Made by a program: the position numbers and the translations under genes. Positions 46,051 through 56,043 of a stretch of DNA of 64,000 bases are shown piece by piece (positions within the stretch are counted from its first letter, which is position 1; every line of letters starts with the position of its first letter). Location of the stretch: assembly GCA_026770025.1 (NCBI GenBank), contig JAMXDE010000042.1, positions 248,001 through 312,000 of the forward strand, written 5' to 3'. Origin of the DNA: Craspedostauros australis (Eukaryota; Bacillariophyta; Bacillariophyceae; Mastogloiales; Achnanthaceae). The notes under the pieces were generated by a model. That model did no database searches. It was given only the letters and a program-made list of their open reading frames with translations, and was not told the DNA's origin.

Positions 46051-46880
46051 CCATCTTTGACCACAACTCGGAAAGCCAGAATCAGGACCAAGAATCGGAA
46101 CAAGACCCACCAAAGTTGCACCATCCGACACCGAGCATCGTGCTGAATCCCAACGAAGTGACACGAGTGGGAGGTCGTGTCTTAGAAGCGAGGCCAACAT
46201 CGAAGCGACAAGCAAGAACATCGAGAGGGCTTCCGTCATCGCAACAACAATCAACAAGAACAGATTCATTGCGGCTGCATCCGAGGCCCAAAAGTCACTC
46301 GGAACGTCTCCCCTTATCGCCATCATTCTCACAGAACAGAGCAATATACAATACGTTCGAACACTCTACTCGTCCTCCACGAACACAATTGGTTGGTGGG
46401 AACGTTAGCCATCTTTTGGGATCGGAACGAGACATCGTTGGTGCACTCCTGCAATACTCTTGGATAGAGTTGAAGAGGAAAAGAGAGAACAGCAGAGCCA
46501 CATTTCCAGCACTCCAAAGCATTATTGGACGGCCGAGCCAAGCCAATCACCAAAACGGACGCTGCGGGAATAGCTTTGCGGATTCGGAGACAGAGCTTCA
46601 TCTCCAACCAACAATTGTCGACTGCCTCCGAGAGAATTGACGTTGCAGCCTTCGATCATCGTTGTTATACCATACTCACATCACAGTTGTCACAGTCGTC
46701 ACAGTTGCAGTCTATGCTGTCACAACTTCATTCAACACTCTCCACATAAAATCGTCAACAAGCCATTGACATCATCGTCATCATCATCGTTGACGGTCAG
46801 CGCAAACATCATCACCAGCAACACTGCCATCAGTATCAACAATACCATCAATACCATCAACACTACGAACATCATTGACA

Positions 46881-48068
46881 ATGGCTTCATCAGGTCTCAG
46901 AATCCTCCAGGAGCTCGACTCTGCCACTTCAGGCAGCACAAGCACAACCGGAGGCTTCTTCTCGCAACAGAACAACAGAAATCCATCCCAAACGGCGGAT
47001 CAGCAGCAGCACAATGACAGCGGAATCGATTCGCAGACCGCGATCGTCGTCATCATGGCCTTGCTGGTGATAGCCTTCGTCTTCACGTTGTCGTCGTTCT
47101 ACCTCATTCTGCACACCAATCGGAGCCGCCAGCGAGCTCTGGAGGCACAACGTGACGATTGCTCCCTGTGCAAAGAGCCGACCAAGTCGTCGCGCAAATC
47201 GCAGCACATCTTCAAGGTCATGCCACGCCCGCCCTCCTTCATTTGCGGCAGCAGCACGGGCAGCAAGGGAAACAGCAACTCCAGCGGCCACAGCCGCAGC
47301 CGAGGCAACAACCGCAGCTACCCGCGCAATCTCAACAACAGCCGCACCAGCAGCGCCGCCAAGAAGTCCATGTACTCCCTGTCCTCCGGAGCGAAGCAGA
47401 TCATCCACAGCGACACCATCCACATCAATCATGAGCAGTTCGATGCAGAGTCGGGCATCTCGTCCTTCGTCCACAACGAAGGTGACGACCAGAGCGATCC
47501 TGGCTTGATGCTCTTCGAAGAGGATGGATCCGATACCGGCCCGGACAAGTCCATGCTCAACCTCTACAACGACGGCAACGATCGCAGAAGCCAGAGCAAG
47601 ACGGACAGCGACAGCCATTCCGACAGCGACGGCGACAGCGATTGCGGCACCCTCGACAACTCCACGAAGATCTTCGAAGACGCAAAGATCGACGTCGTCC
47701 AATACAACAAAGACGAAAGCGCAGATGCGATGGGTGAGGTTGACATCGAGAAGCAAGGAGAGCAACGAAAGCAACAGCAAGTGGCGGAGACAGACGCACC
47801 TTCTGCAATGTCCGCATCCGACCAAAGCCACCTTCGTACCGAAGCGTCTGCTTCCGTCACGGATGACGTGGTGAGCGTGATGACGGACACGGCAGACGAC
47901 CTTGAATCGGTCGAAACATCCTTCGCAACGACGGATGACATGCCCACCAGGACGGCGGAGAGCCTCTTGCAGCCGCTGCCCTTCGATGATGCGTCGATCG
48001 TGTCATCGTCCTCATCCTTCCTGGAAAGCAAGAAGGATTACATTCCTGACGGAGCCGCTCTTGTGTAG
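46881..48068 (+). CDS. Single-span membrane protein with long acidic tail, unknown function
   Basis: The first ATG (acaATGg at 46881) gives 395 residues without introns. An N-terminal region (1-52) rich in Gln, Asn and Ser precedes one strong membrane span at about 54-78 (TAIVVIMALLVIAFVFTLSS), followed by a short basic segment with a CSLCKEP pair of cysteines. The rest is disordered: an Arg/Ser/Asn-rich stretch (about 115-165) and an acidic Asp/Ser-rich tail (SDSHSDSDGDSDCG). No signal peptide precedes the span, so it would act as a signal anchor. I recognise no family. The continuous frame, clear span and lack of such structure in neighbouring non-coding DNA support a real gene. Confidence 0.68.
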   Translation: MASSGLRILQELDSATSGSTSTTGGFFSQQNNRNPSQTADQQQHNDSGIDSQTAIVVIMALLVIAFVFTLSSFYLILHTNRSRQRALEAQRDDCSLCKEPTKSSRKSQHIFKVMPRPPSFICGSSTGSKGNSNSSGHSRSRGNNRSYPRNLNNSRTSSAAKKSMYSLSSGAKQIIHSDTIHINHEQFDAESGISSFVHNEGDDQSDPGLMLFEEDGSDTGPDKSMLNLYNDGNDRRSQSKTDSDSHSDSDGDSDCGTLDNSTKIFEDAKIDVVQYNKDESADAMGEVDIEKQGEQRKQQQVAETDAPSAMSASDQSHLRTEASASVTDDVVSVMTDTADDLESVETSFATTDDMPTRTAESLLQPLPFDDASIVSSSSSFLESKKDYIPDGAALV

Positions 48069-49218
48069 AGAGAATGCTGCCACCAGGTGCGCAACGTCAT
48101 CAGATGCGCAACCGCCGGCACACGAGTGGAATCGATCTCTCAAGTTAAATTGCGTCGGCTCCTTCAGCATCTCCAAAACAATCACGATTATACGACGTAC
48201 ACCGTGCCAACCCACCATACATATATCATACCACACCATACATACATACAATAGCATTACTCTACTCAATCTTCGATGCAGCAGCCACCAGTGCCTGATT
48301 GGGTGTCTGCTTTGTGGGGAGATGACAGAACATTCCGAATGCGTGAAGGAATTCAAGACAGAGCACCATCTCCACGCGTCTGACACGACACAGCAGGGCA
48401 ACGAAGAGAGCAGCAGTTGACGGAGGTGGATGGCATCGCCAAGACTGCCGCAAAAATGTGAACCATTCGTGGAGCGACAGAACAGGAAGAGGCCCAATGT
48501 CTTCTGAACGTTGGTACTGAGGTAGGCTCCTACATATGCCCCACTCGTGAAAGGGGCTGGTCTGTCTCAATCACCAACAGCGGCAAAAAGTTCTTGTGAC
48601 AAAGTTGCCGCCATCCACGATCGTGCACAATTTCCGTGATGCCTCAGTCACGCAAGGACATCTTGTTCCGCACCGCTCCGTTGTTTGACGGGAATCGGCT
48701 TCACGGACAAATGTTCCCCCCCGCTTAATCGCTCGTGTTGTTATGGTGGACATGACGAGCGTGAAAAGCACGAGTACCGCAACATGCAAATACACGGCTG
48801 CAGATACACACTGCGAATACGCGCTGTGGATACAGGGCCATAAACTCCTTCGGTGCGACATCTGTCCGTGACAAAAGATTAACAGTACCCTTGTTGTGAA
48901 GTGTCCTTCATGTCTTGCCAAAGAATGCGAACGATTGTCCATCGATGAGCACTCCGCTTGGAATGCCGATGGAGTAGCTGACCACAGAGGCCAAAGGACC
49001 CACCACACATCCGCAATCCAATGCGTATCAGTCAAGCACCACGCGAGCAGCTCCACACCAACTTTGTGTGAACTTGTCACCATCCACGGACGCACGTGGG
49101 AGCGCACCACAGAAGGCATGAACGGGGAAGAAGACAAGGGAGGCGCAATCACTCCACAAGCTACCCTTGTGTGCGCCCTGTCTTGGTCGCAATCATCAAA
49201 GCTCTGACCGTACTGTGG

Positions 49219-49258
49219 GTCGTATCATAGGTCGTATCATAGGTCGTAGGTCGTATAA
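49219..49258 (+). repeat. GTCGTATCATAG tandem repeat
   Basis: Two full 12-bp units and two shortened or altered units (GTCGTAG, GTCGTATAATA) in tandem. Confidence 0.6.
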
Positions 49259-49621
49259 TACCATAGGTATCGTCGAAGGCGTTCCTGCAGGATCGTACGG
49301 ATACGATCACCCTCACTCGCAGGTCGAGAACGCGCTGCTCTTCGTGCTTTGGTATCCTTTACCTGTCATTGACACTCGTGATGGAAGAGGCAAGAGTGAA
49401 GTTGTATCATTTTGAATTGGCAGTAATCGGCAGCGATTGGCAACGATCCATGCCGTTCCTCTTATTCTGTAAAAATAATAAACATAAACTCTTCTTCGTG
49501 TTTGACATCGCGCGGAAACTTCGCCAAGGGAAAAGCTGACAATTAAATCCTAACACGCAGCTCGTAGCCCGCACGCGCACAGCCTCTCCTTCATCCAGCG
49601 ACACTTCTCCGCCTTCCCAAG

Positions 49622-49630
49622 GAGTACGAG
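49622..49630 (+). promoter_or_regulatory. GAGTACGAG element upstream of the RGLE protein gene
   Basis: GAGTACGAG lies 87 nt before the ATG at 49717. It is one of the recurrent CGAGTAC-type words found close to start codons in this window. Confidence 0.27.
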
Positions 49631-49716
49631 CGCCCTCAACGCGGCCGCGTTCTTGGCCACAACCGGCAGGGAGGCTTCATTGGGAGGGATCAACAGCGGA
49701 AAGTCACGCGTGAGGC

Positions 49717-51882
49717 ATGCTGCGATCACTGTCAGCGGGCGCAGCGGCAGCGGAATCAGTGGAAGCGGCAAGAGCACAAGTGCTGCCAGCAACCTCGTCA
49801 TCGGTACCTTCGAAGTCCGGGAGCCTCATGAATCCGAACAGCAACAGCTTCCTGTCCGCCACATTCCCGCAGCACATGCTGGCAGTACCATCAATGTTAT
49901 CAACAGGGTCAGGAGCATCAACAACGCCAACCGCGACGCCAACCGCGACGCAACGACAGACCCCTGCTTCATTCGATCCGATCATGAATGCACCCGAGAG
50001 CATCTTTGTGCACGGTCTCGATGAGATGCTGGTCGCGAGGTCGCCACAAGACTGTCGTATTGGCATCCCCGCACAGCATCAGCAGGCAGCGTGCAATGCA
50101 CAACCGAACATTTATCATCATCGCAATCATCGGCCGCAAAGAACTTGCTTGTGTGGTTGCAAAGCTATCGCGGACTCTCAGAACGCCTTTCCCACAAGTT
50201 CTGTCGGGTACTGCTGCATGCCATTTCCCTATCTGCGATCGGGGAGTCCTGAATGGATGCGCTCGCCACAATTCATGCAATCCACAACTCATAGCTCTGC
50301 ACATCCGGGTACGGTTGCGATCGAATCGACCAGCTTCACATCAAGGTTGCAGCAGGTACTGATGGTGCAGCCATTGGAACAACCCGGCAAGGTGGACCTG
50401 CTGCCATCGTCGTCGTTGCCATCGTCGTCGTTGCCATCATCATCGTTGTCATCATCGTTGTCATCATCACCAGGTCTCTCGGGCGTCCATTCATCACTTC
50501 TTCCACCTGGCCACATGCGCGCCTCTCGGCTGAAACAGACGCCATCGTATCCACCTGCTTTGCGACAAACAAAGCATGCCATCGGTTGCAGAGCCGGTCC
50601 TTGTAACATGCCATTGATGATGGCGGTTGAGAAAGGCAAAGCGCAATATGGACCACAAGTAGAGACCCAATTCCAAGAGCAATCGCAAACGATGCCACAT
50701 GCAAACCGCAGCATGCCATTCGATTCGACCATGCACACGAGAGGCGATGGCATCGGCAGAGAATGCGAATCCACGTTCCATGGTATGACCACGATTGTTG
50801 GCACTGCGACATCGCCTGATACAACGACACCCATTGTTGATAACGGCCACAGTGCACTTCTCTTGCCACATAGCACCAGCTCGAAGGCTGAACGGCCGCA
50901 AATGGCAAGCCCGCCCAAAGCACCAAGGCAGGATCTAAACGGTCGAAGAAGGAATCAACATGACCAGCAGCGGCAGCGACAATGCCTGGCCCCGCTGCCC
51001 GACGCTCCTTTTCGTCGCACGGGTGTCACCGAAGCTGGTATTGCTGGCGATGAACGCAACAGTGGCAATGGCGGAACTACACCGAAGGAACGAAGGCAAT
51101 GCGTTCGCAAGCGCGTCCACTTCGACCAGCTTGCCATCAAATCCACGTCTTCATTGCCGCTGGCGAGTCCCAAAGTTCTACAAAGTAAACGGGACAAATC
51201 AAAGCCCCCTCAATCGGCTCAATTGCGCAAGGACGATGAGCAGCTTTGGTGGGGAGAAGCAGAGAGCGAATGCAACTACCTCGCGGCGAAGTCCGTCGCA
51301 GCCACCTTTCGATCGCAGAACAAGGAGGATATCAAGCACTTCGTGACGCTGTTTGACAAATGCACGCAGCAATCCCAGCCAAAAGTCACTAGCCGGACAA
51401 AGACGTTGGTGGGAACGAAACGACCGTCGGCGTGCGCATACACAGCTGCATCCGATCCATCGCTGCGATTGAATGCAAGATCGGCACAACATGGTGATAC
51501 CGTCGGTAAGCCGAGGAAGCGTGGCGTATCGATGAAAGTCTTCGATGAGTATGACGAAGAGCTGCTCAAGCGCATGCAATGCTGCCGCGGCCTGGAGCGC
51601 TCACTGCATCCCGTGATGGCACGCAATCGCAACAAGTACATGACGTCCATGTTGCGCATCCAAGCAAAGATCGACCACATGCACAAGACTGACGGCAAGG
51701 CGTTGACTCCAGATCAGAAGGCGCGCTTCCTGTGTTCCAAATCGATTGGGCTGAGCCGGCCATCACGGACCTTCGCCATTCTACTGGCGCGCCATGATGC
51801 CAGCATCGTGATGGACATGGTGAAAGAAGACCTGCAGAGCTCTTTGTGCATGGATGGTGCGACCGGGACAGATGGGCGGTGA
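49717..51882 (+). CDS. RGLE-motif protein of unknown function (stramenopile-type)
   Basis: A 721-residue intronless frame. The first 450 residues are disordered (Ser/Thr/Pro/Gln-rich), including SSSLPSSSLPSSSLSS from a CATCGTCGTTGC-type repeat at 50402-50475. The conserved-looking end starts with KRVHFDQLAIK (about 465), then EQLWWGEAESECNYLA (about 508-523) and EELLKRMQCCRGLERSLHPV (about 613-632), continuing into MLRIQAKIDH and a helical tail (SIGLSRPSRTFAILLARHDA). A V.F...V, WW/WY..E, RGLE order is a pattern I know from many uncharacterised diatom proteins; no activity is known. The start at 49717 has a poor context, and the next Met is at residue 38, so the N terminus is uncertain. It is convergent with the ATPase gene, with only 217 bp between stops. 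Confidence 0.7.
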   Translation: MLRSLSAGAAAAESVEAARAQVLPATSSSVPSKSGSLMNPNSNSFLSATFPQHMLAVPSMLSTGSGASTTPTATPTATQRQTPASFDPIMNAPESIFVHGLDEMLVARSPQDCRIGIPAQHQQAACNAQPNIYHHRNHRPQRTCLCGCKAIADSQNAFPTSSVGYCCMPFPYLRSGSPEWMRSPQFMQSTTHSSAHPGTVAIESTSFTSRLQQVLMVQPLEQPGKVDLLPSSSLPSSSLPSSSLSSSLSSSPGLSGVHSSLLPPGHMRASRLKQTPSYPPALRQTKHAIGCRAGPCNMPLMMAVEKGKAQYGPQVETQFQEQSQTMPHANRSMPFDSTMHTRGDGIGRECESTFHGMTTIVGTATSPDTTTPIVDNGHSALLLPHSTSSKAERPQMASPPKAPRQDLNGRRRNQHDQQRQRQCLAPLPDAPFRRTGVTEAGIAGDERNSGNGGTTPKERRQCVRKRVHFDQLAIKSTSSLPLASPKVLQSKRDKSKPPQSAQLRKDDEQLWWGEAESECNYLAAKSVAATFRSQNKEDIKHFVTLFDKCTQQSQPKVTSRTKTLVGTKRPSACAYTAASDPSLRLNARSAQHGDTVGKPRKRGVSMKVFDEYDEELLKRMQCCRGLERSLHPVMARNRNKYMTSMLRIQAKIDHMHKTDGKALTPDQKARFLCSKSIGLSRPSRTFAILLARHDASIVMDMVKEDLQSSLCMDGATGTDGR
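50402..50475 (+). repeat. Coding CATCGTCGTTGC repeat (poly-Ser/Leu)
   Basis: Imperfect 12-bp and 15-bp units inside the RGLE gene encode Ser-Ser-Ser-Leu-Pro blocks; the frame is maintained. Confidence 0.65.
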
Positions 51883-52099
51883 TTGAGACGTCTGCTCTGA
51901 CATAGAATAATATTATACGAGTACAGTTTACTCATAACATAGGTCGTAGTATGGGCCTCTGCGAGTATTGGAGCACACTCAAGTACCGTTCGTGCGTTTG
52001 TATTGCAGTGCATTGTTTGTATTTTACTACTTGTATTATGTAATAGAGTGTATTGTATAGTGGACGCAGGCTATTCATGAATCCAAATAGTTGGTCGAG

Positions 52100-55000
52100 C
52101 TAGACAAACAGCCGGTCGGCCTTGGCCTGCAGATCCGCCACCTTCCTGGCTGCTCCCCATGCATCATAAAAGCGGATGGAGTCCTTGTATCCCCTCTTCG
52201 CATCCTTGCGACGACCGCAATCCATGCAGCAATCCCCTAGTCGCTCGCTTGCCATCGCCTGGTCCTGGACGTATCCGCGCTTCCCGGCGCTCTCGATTGC
52301 TTTCTTGTACATCTTGATCGCCCCACTGTAGTTGCCATTCAAGTACGCACGTTCGCCGTCCAGGATCATGATGTAGTGAGGGCAGTTGGGATGGCCCTGC
52401 TTGTTCCATTCCTTGAGCTGCTTCAGACACCGTTTGGCGGTTTTGCAGTACTTGCGCTTCTTGTCTTTGGCCGTGTGGGAGGCGGCGAAGCAATTGAAAG
52501 CCGTGCGGAACAGCGTCGGCGCCAACGAGAGCGAGTTGGAGTAATCCTTCGTGGCTTGGGTGACAGCGCTAGCCGACATCTTGGCACCTTGCTCGTATTC
52601 ACCGAAGAATAGGCACAGCTTCGTCTTGAACATGTTGATCCCTCTGTTGTGAATGCCGCTGATTGCATTGTCGCTGCCGGAGAGGTCGCTCCTCTCATCG
52701 AACGCGTCCCCGATGAGCTGGATGCGGTACTTGGATGCCCCGCGAAGGTTGAGGATCATCTGCCACAGCGACGTGAAGAACTTGTACTGGGCGTTCTGGT
52801 GAAAGTCCAGCATCACCTTGGAGTATGTGCTGCAGTCCTCGTCGATCTGGGCCAACGAGACCCCAGTGTAGAAGCAGACTCGGATGTAAAGCATGATGCT
52901 CCATGATGCCGTTTGGACCATGCCTGTCGACATCCCCAAGCGGTATGCTTCCATCAGCGGTTCCTTGACCTCTTCCACTGGCCGCTGCCAGTGCTGGATC
53001 AGCACGCAGGACTCGCAGATAACGGAGGCCTCGTTGGTGGGGCTCTCCACCCTGTCCAGCAAGCGGAAGGCGAGCTGCCCTGCGATCTCCCTGGCTTCGA
53101 AATCGCCCATGTCGTATCCCATCATCATGCCCAAAAAGACGAGAGCGCTTGAGGCGTCTTGTGATACGCCGTACTTGAATGTCCGGCGCTTGATTTCCAG
53201 CGCCACGGATGGGAGGAAGTCAGGCTCGGAGAAGAAGCAGACTTCCATCAGGTTGCCCAACATCCTCATCACAGCGATGTCGCGCCGGTCCGTGACCAAC
53301 GGAAGACCGTCGATGGTTTGGTTGGTCAGCTTGTGGACATCTCGTTTCAGCTTGAGCAGACCGAATTTGGTGCCCAGGTTTCTCTTTATGCCCGGTTTCG
53401 GGAGCTTGCATCCCAGCTGCGACAGCACGTCCACGCAAAGCCGGACGGCGCTGGATTCCTTGTTGTCCTTTTCGATCTCGGCCATCGCCACGTCGGTGAG
53501 CGTGTTGTAAGCATCGATCTTCTCCAAGACGTCGCAGTCTGAACTGATGATCACGTCGCAGTACTCTCTTGCTCGATCAAGCTTCGAGGTCACGTAGGCG
53601 CTTTCCGCCGCGGCAGAGTAGATCTGAAGCGTCTCCGCTTTCATGATCTGCCAATGATTCCTGGGAAGCAAGTCGATGGATTGGCGGAAGTACTCCAACG
53701 CCAGGTGGAAGGCGGAGCAGCTGGCCGCCTTCGTGCCAGCGTCGAAGTTCAGCATCATCACCCGCCTGCCACGATCGCTCTTGATGGTGTCAGGGATGAG
53801 GTCAGGTCTCGCGTTGATGAGGTTGGTGACCATGAAGATGCGCTCCTCGAGCTCGTCCTCCGAAAGACCGAAGAGCAGGATCTCGCCCACTCGGTACTTA
53901 AGCTCGGACAGCTGCTGTTGATCCACCATGTCGAGAGCCGCCTCCTGGACCTTGTCGTGGCTGAAGTTGTAGATGGCGGAGTACTTCGCCTTCGCCTTCT
54001 TCAGGTTGGACTGGTTGAGCATTGGATCGGCTGATGTGTTGCTGATGACTCCAAGGCCGCCAGACTTCTCCAGCAGGCCTTGTCTTGTGCAGATCTGCAG
54101 CATCTTGCGGATTGCGCTGGTCGAGATGAAGCGATCGATCCCAAACAGCTTGCGGACGAATGCGGAGTGCGCCGAGTGGATGGAGAGGCCGCGCATGACG
54201 ATGCAGATCGTGGAGTAGGAGAATGATGCGCCCAGGCATGCTGCGATCGGCAGGATCTGATTCGCCTCCTGGACCTGTCGCAGCTTCTCCTTCATGAGCT
54301 CGATGATGTTGCTCGTGGCTGGCGACTTGGCCTGGATGTCGTCGTCGTTCCATGTCCAATCCCACAACTGTTCAGTTGTTGGCGTTGACGTTGGCGATAG
54401 CGTTGAAGGTTGTGAGCGTGATTGGGTGGACCCGTTGTACTTGAGCAGCCCTTCATGGACCAGAGAATGGAGGAAGCGCTGCACGAAGAAGGGGTTTCCA
54501 CCTGTCTTCTTGTAGACAACGTCCGAAAACACGTGCACGGCCTTGCAGCGCTTATCGGCTGCGGCATCGGAGTTGTCATCGCAGTCCCGGTCGTTGCCGT
54601 GAGATTGTCGTGCATCCTGAGGACACAGCAGGCAACACAGCAACTCGTTGATGTGATGCACCTCCAGGTCCTCAACCGGGAGCTTCAAGATGCGGAGCGA
54701 TCGCTCTCGCTTGGACTCGTCCAGCGACGTTAGGGTGGTCTTGAGGGCGTTGTTCTCCTCCAGGAGGTTGGATCGGTAGCACCCGATGATCATCAAGGAG
54801 GTGTTCCTGCTGTCGAGCATCCATGACTTGAAGATGTCGAGGGATGCCTTGTCGGCCCATTGCAGATCGTCGATGACGAAGATGAGGGGGCAGTAGTTGC
54901 AGATGATCTGGATCAAGCGCTGCAGCGCGAACTTGAGTCTGTCGCCGTGGGCGCGGTAGCCGATGCGACCATTCAAGCGCCTGGTGAGTTGGTGCTTGTC

Positions 55001-56005
55001 GGATGTTCGTGTCGAGCCGCTTTCGATGGACGAGTCGTCTGCGGTGTTCAGGTGGCGAACGGCTTCGAGATCAGTCCCATAAGCGACCAGGTCCAGTTCT
55101 GGAATGACCGCCGATAAGACCTGGATTTCGCCTTGGGTCAGGCCTTCCATCAGGAGCCTTCGGATGGTGGAGAGGCGCCGAGGATCATCAAAGGAGGCTT
55201 GCTCGTCGCCGGGCGATTGGGCTGGAAGGGAGCCAGCGAGCCTGGTCTGCGAGCCGCGCTCATTGCCGTTGCTCTTTGGCTTGTGGGAACGAGTAGCGTT
55301 GATTTCCAGCGGGACCGAGGATCCCTGGTCGGTCTTCAAGGTGTCCGCGCTCGTGGTGACTGTACCGTCCTCGCCATGCGGCAAGCACAAGATCTGATCG
55401 CACAGGTGCATCAGCGCGGACTTGATTCCGGCGTAAGGTTCCTCGGCGTTCATCTTGGAGATCTCGCACTTGCCCGAGACGAAGAATCCATGGAAGGGCT
55501 TGGGCGCTGCCCTGTCTTGTTTGCGCGAGGTTTGGGTGGATGCGAAGTGCTTGATCTGCATGGCGAGCGCGGTCTTCCCGCTGCCGGAATGGCCGGCGAT
55601 CAGCACGAGAGTTCTATTCGGTGGTAGCGTCGTCGGTGTCGTCGGCGTCAGATGGCTGTCATGAGTGTCCAGTGACAGACTTGCCGACTCCAACGAGCGC
55701 GAGTCGTTGCGATCATAGCGCCGTTTCGCCAGTTCCTTCTGTTCGGAGACGCGATCTTCCCATCGCGCGCAGGTCTTGTTGAAAGCGTTGCGGAGCAATC
55801 GGATCTGCTTGTTCCTTCCGACCAGACCAACTTGCTCGAATGGCAACTGCGCTTGGCATGCAGTGGATGCCGTGTGGGTGGACCCGCTGTCAAAGCTGTT
55901 GCCGTCATCTTGGATGGGCTGTTTGGGTGGCGCCATGCCGCGCTCGATGCTCGAGGGTGTCACGGGGTTGGCATCGATGAGGACAGGGTTGGCTCCGGGC
56001 GACAT
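52100..56005 (-). CDS. STAND-like predicted ATPase (COG3899/AAA_16) with TPR-like C-terminal half, copy 1
   Basis: A 1,301-residue intronless protein. After about 55 disordered residues comes VGLVGRNKQIRLLRNAF, then Walker A GHSGSGKT (138-145), FFVSGKCEISKMNAEEPYAG, and Walker B LIFVIDDLQWADKASLDIFK with D379-D380. LMIIGCYRSN, KTGGNPFFVQRFLHSLVHEG, WDWTWNDDDIQA and YNFSHDKVQEAALDMV (about 680-695) follow. This exact order is that of the COG3899 ATPase module found between a Ser/Thr kinase and a histidine kinase in large bacterial signalling proteins. Here both kinase parts are absent. The last 600 residues are alpha-helical repeats (AFHLALEYFRQSI, YSGAIKMYKKAIESAG, QAMASERLGDCCMDCGRR) of TPR/MalT type. 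No signal peptide or membrane span, so cytosolic or nuclear. It should act as a nucleotide-controlled switch sensing a ligand or partner. A head-to-tail paralogue lies 3.8 kb upstream on the same strand. Confidence 0.85.
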   Translation of the reverse strand: MSPGANPVLIDANPVTPSSIERGMAPPKQPIQDDGNSFDSGSTHTASTACQAQLPFEQVGLVGRNKQIRLLRNAFNKTCARWEDRVSEQKELAKRRYDRNDSRSLESASLSLDTHDSHLTPTTPTTLPPNRTLVLIAGHSGSGKTALAMQIKHFASTQTSRKQDRAAPKPFHGFFVSGKCEISKMNAEEPYAGIKSALMHLCDQILCLPHGEDGTVTTSADTLKTDQGSSVPLEINATRSHKPKSNGNERGSQTRLAGSLPAQSPGDEQASFDDPRRLSTIRRLLMEGLTQGEIQVLSAVIPELDLVAYGTDLEAVRHLNTADDSSIESGSTRTSDKHQLTRRLNGRIGYRAHGDRLKFALQRLIQIICNYCPLIFVIDDLQWADKASLDIFKSWMLDSRNTSLMIIGCYRSNLLEENNALKTTLTSLDESKRERSLRILKLPVEDLEVHHINELLCCLLCPQDARQSHGNDRDCDDNSDAAADKRCKAVHVFSDVVYKKTGGNPFFVQRFLHSLVHEGLLKYNGSTQSRSQPSTLSPTSTPTTEQLWDWTWNDDDIQAKSPATSNIIELMKEKLRQVQEANQILPIAACLGASFSYSTICIVMRGLSIHSAHSAFVRKLFGIDRFISTSAIRKMLQICTRQGLLEKSGGLGVISNTSADPMLNQSNLKKAKAKYSAIYNFSHDKVQEAALDMVDQQQLSELKYRVGEILLFGLSEDELEERIFMVTNLINARPDLIPDTIKSDRGRRVMMLNFDAGTKAASCSAFHLALEYFRQSIDLLPRNHWQIMKAETLQIYSAAAESAYVTSKLDRAREYCDVIISSDCDVLEKIDAYNTLTDVAMAEIEKDNKESSAVRLCVDVLSQLGCKLPKPGIKRNLGTKFGLLKLKRDVHKLTNQTIDGLPLVTDRRDIAVMRMLGNLMEVCFFSEPDFLPSVALEIKRRTFKYGVSQDASSALVFLGMMMGYDMGDFEAREIAGQLAFRLLDRVESPTNEASVICESCVLIQHWQRPVEEVKEPLMEAYRLGMSTGMVQTASWSIMLYIRVCFYTGVSLAQIDEDCSTYSKVMLDFHQNAQYKFFTSLWQMILNLRGASKYRIQLIGDAFDERSDLSGSDNAISGIHNRGINMFKTKLCLFFGEYEQGAKMSASAVTQATKDYSNSLSLAPTLFRTAFNCFAASHTAKDKKRKYCKTAKRCLKQLKEWNKQGHPNCPHYIMILDGERAYLNGNYSGAIKMYKKAIESAGKRGYVQDQAMASERLGDCCMDCGRRKDAKRGYKDSIRFYDAWGAARKVADLQAKADRLFV

Positions 56006-56032
56006 GGTTCGTTGCTTTGGTGCTTCACGGTT

Positions 56033-56043
56033 CGAGTACGTAC
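56033..56043 (-). promoter_or_regulatory. GTACGTACTCG element upstream of ATPase copy 1
   Basis: CGAGTACGTAC on the plus strand lies 28 nt before the ATG at 56005, the closest example of this recurrent word to a start codon. Confidence 0.33.

Larger units (their letters stand above)
43176..46880. other. Intergenic, mostly without recognisable genes
   Basis: About 3.7 kb. One small membrane-protein frame is listed separately (43864-44046). The rest has only motif-free short frames. Near the right end there are CATTGTCAG repeats and AATACCATC repeats that probably belong to the 5' leader of the next gene. Confidence 0.4.
48069..49716. other. Intergenic, no gene recognised
   Basis: About 1.65 kb. 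A CATA-rich run lies near 48221-48250 after the upstream stop, a GTCGTATCATAG tandem repeat near 49219-49258, and an AATAATAAACATAAAC stretch near 49474-49489. A 193-codon minus-strand frame (49152-48571) has no motif. Confidence 0.4.

Noticed and set aside
45904-46344. Minus-strand frame with many Leu/Met/Thr repeats resembling membrane spans
   Set aside because: It is produced by the CATTGTCAG tandem repeat read in the antisense direction.
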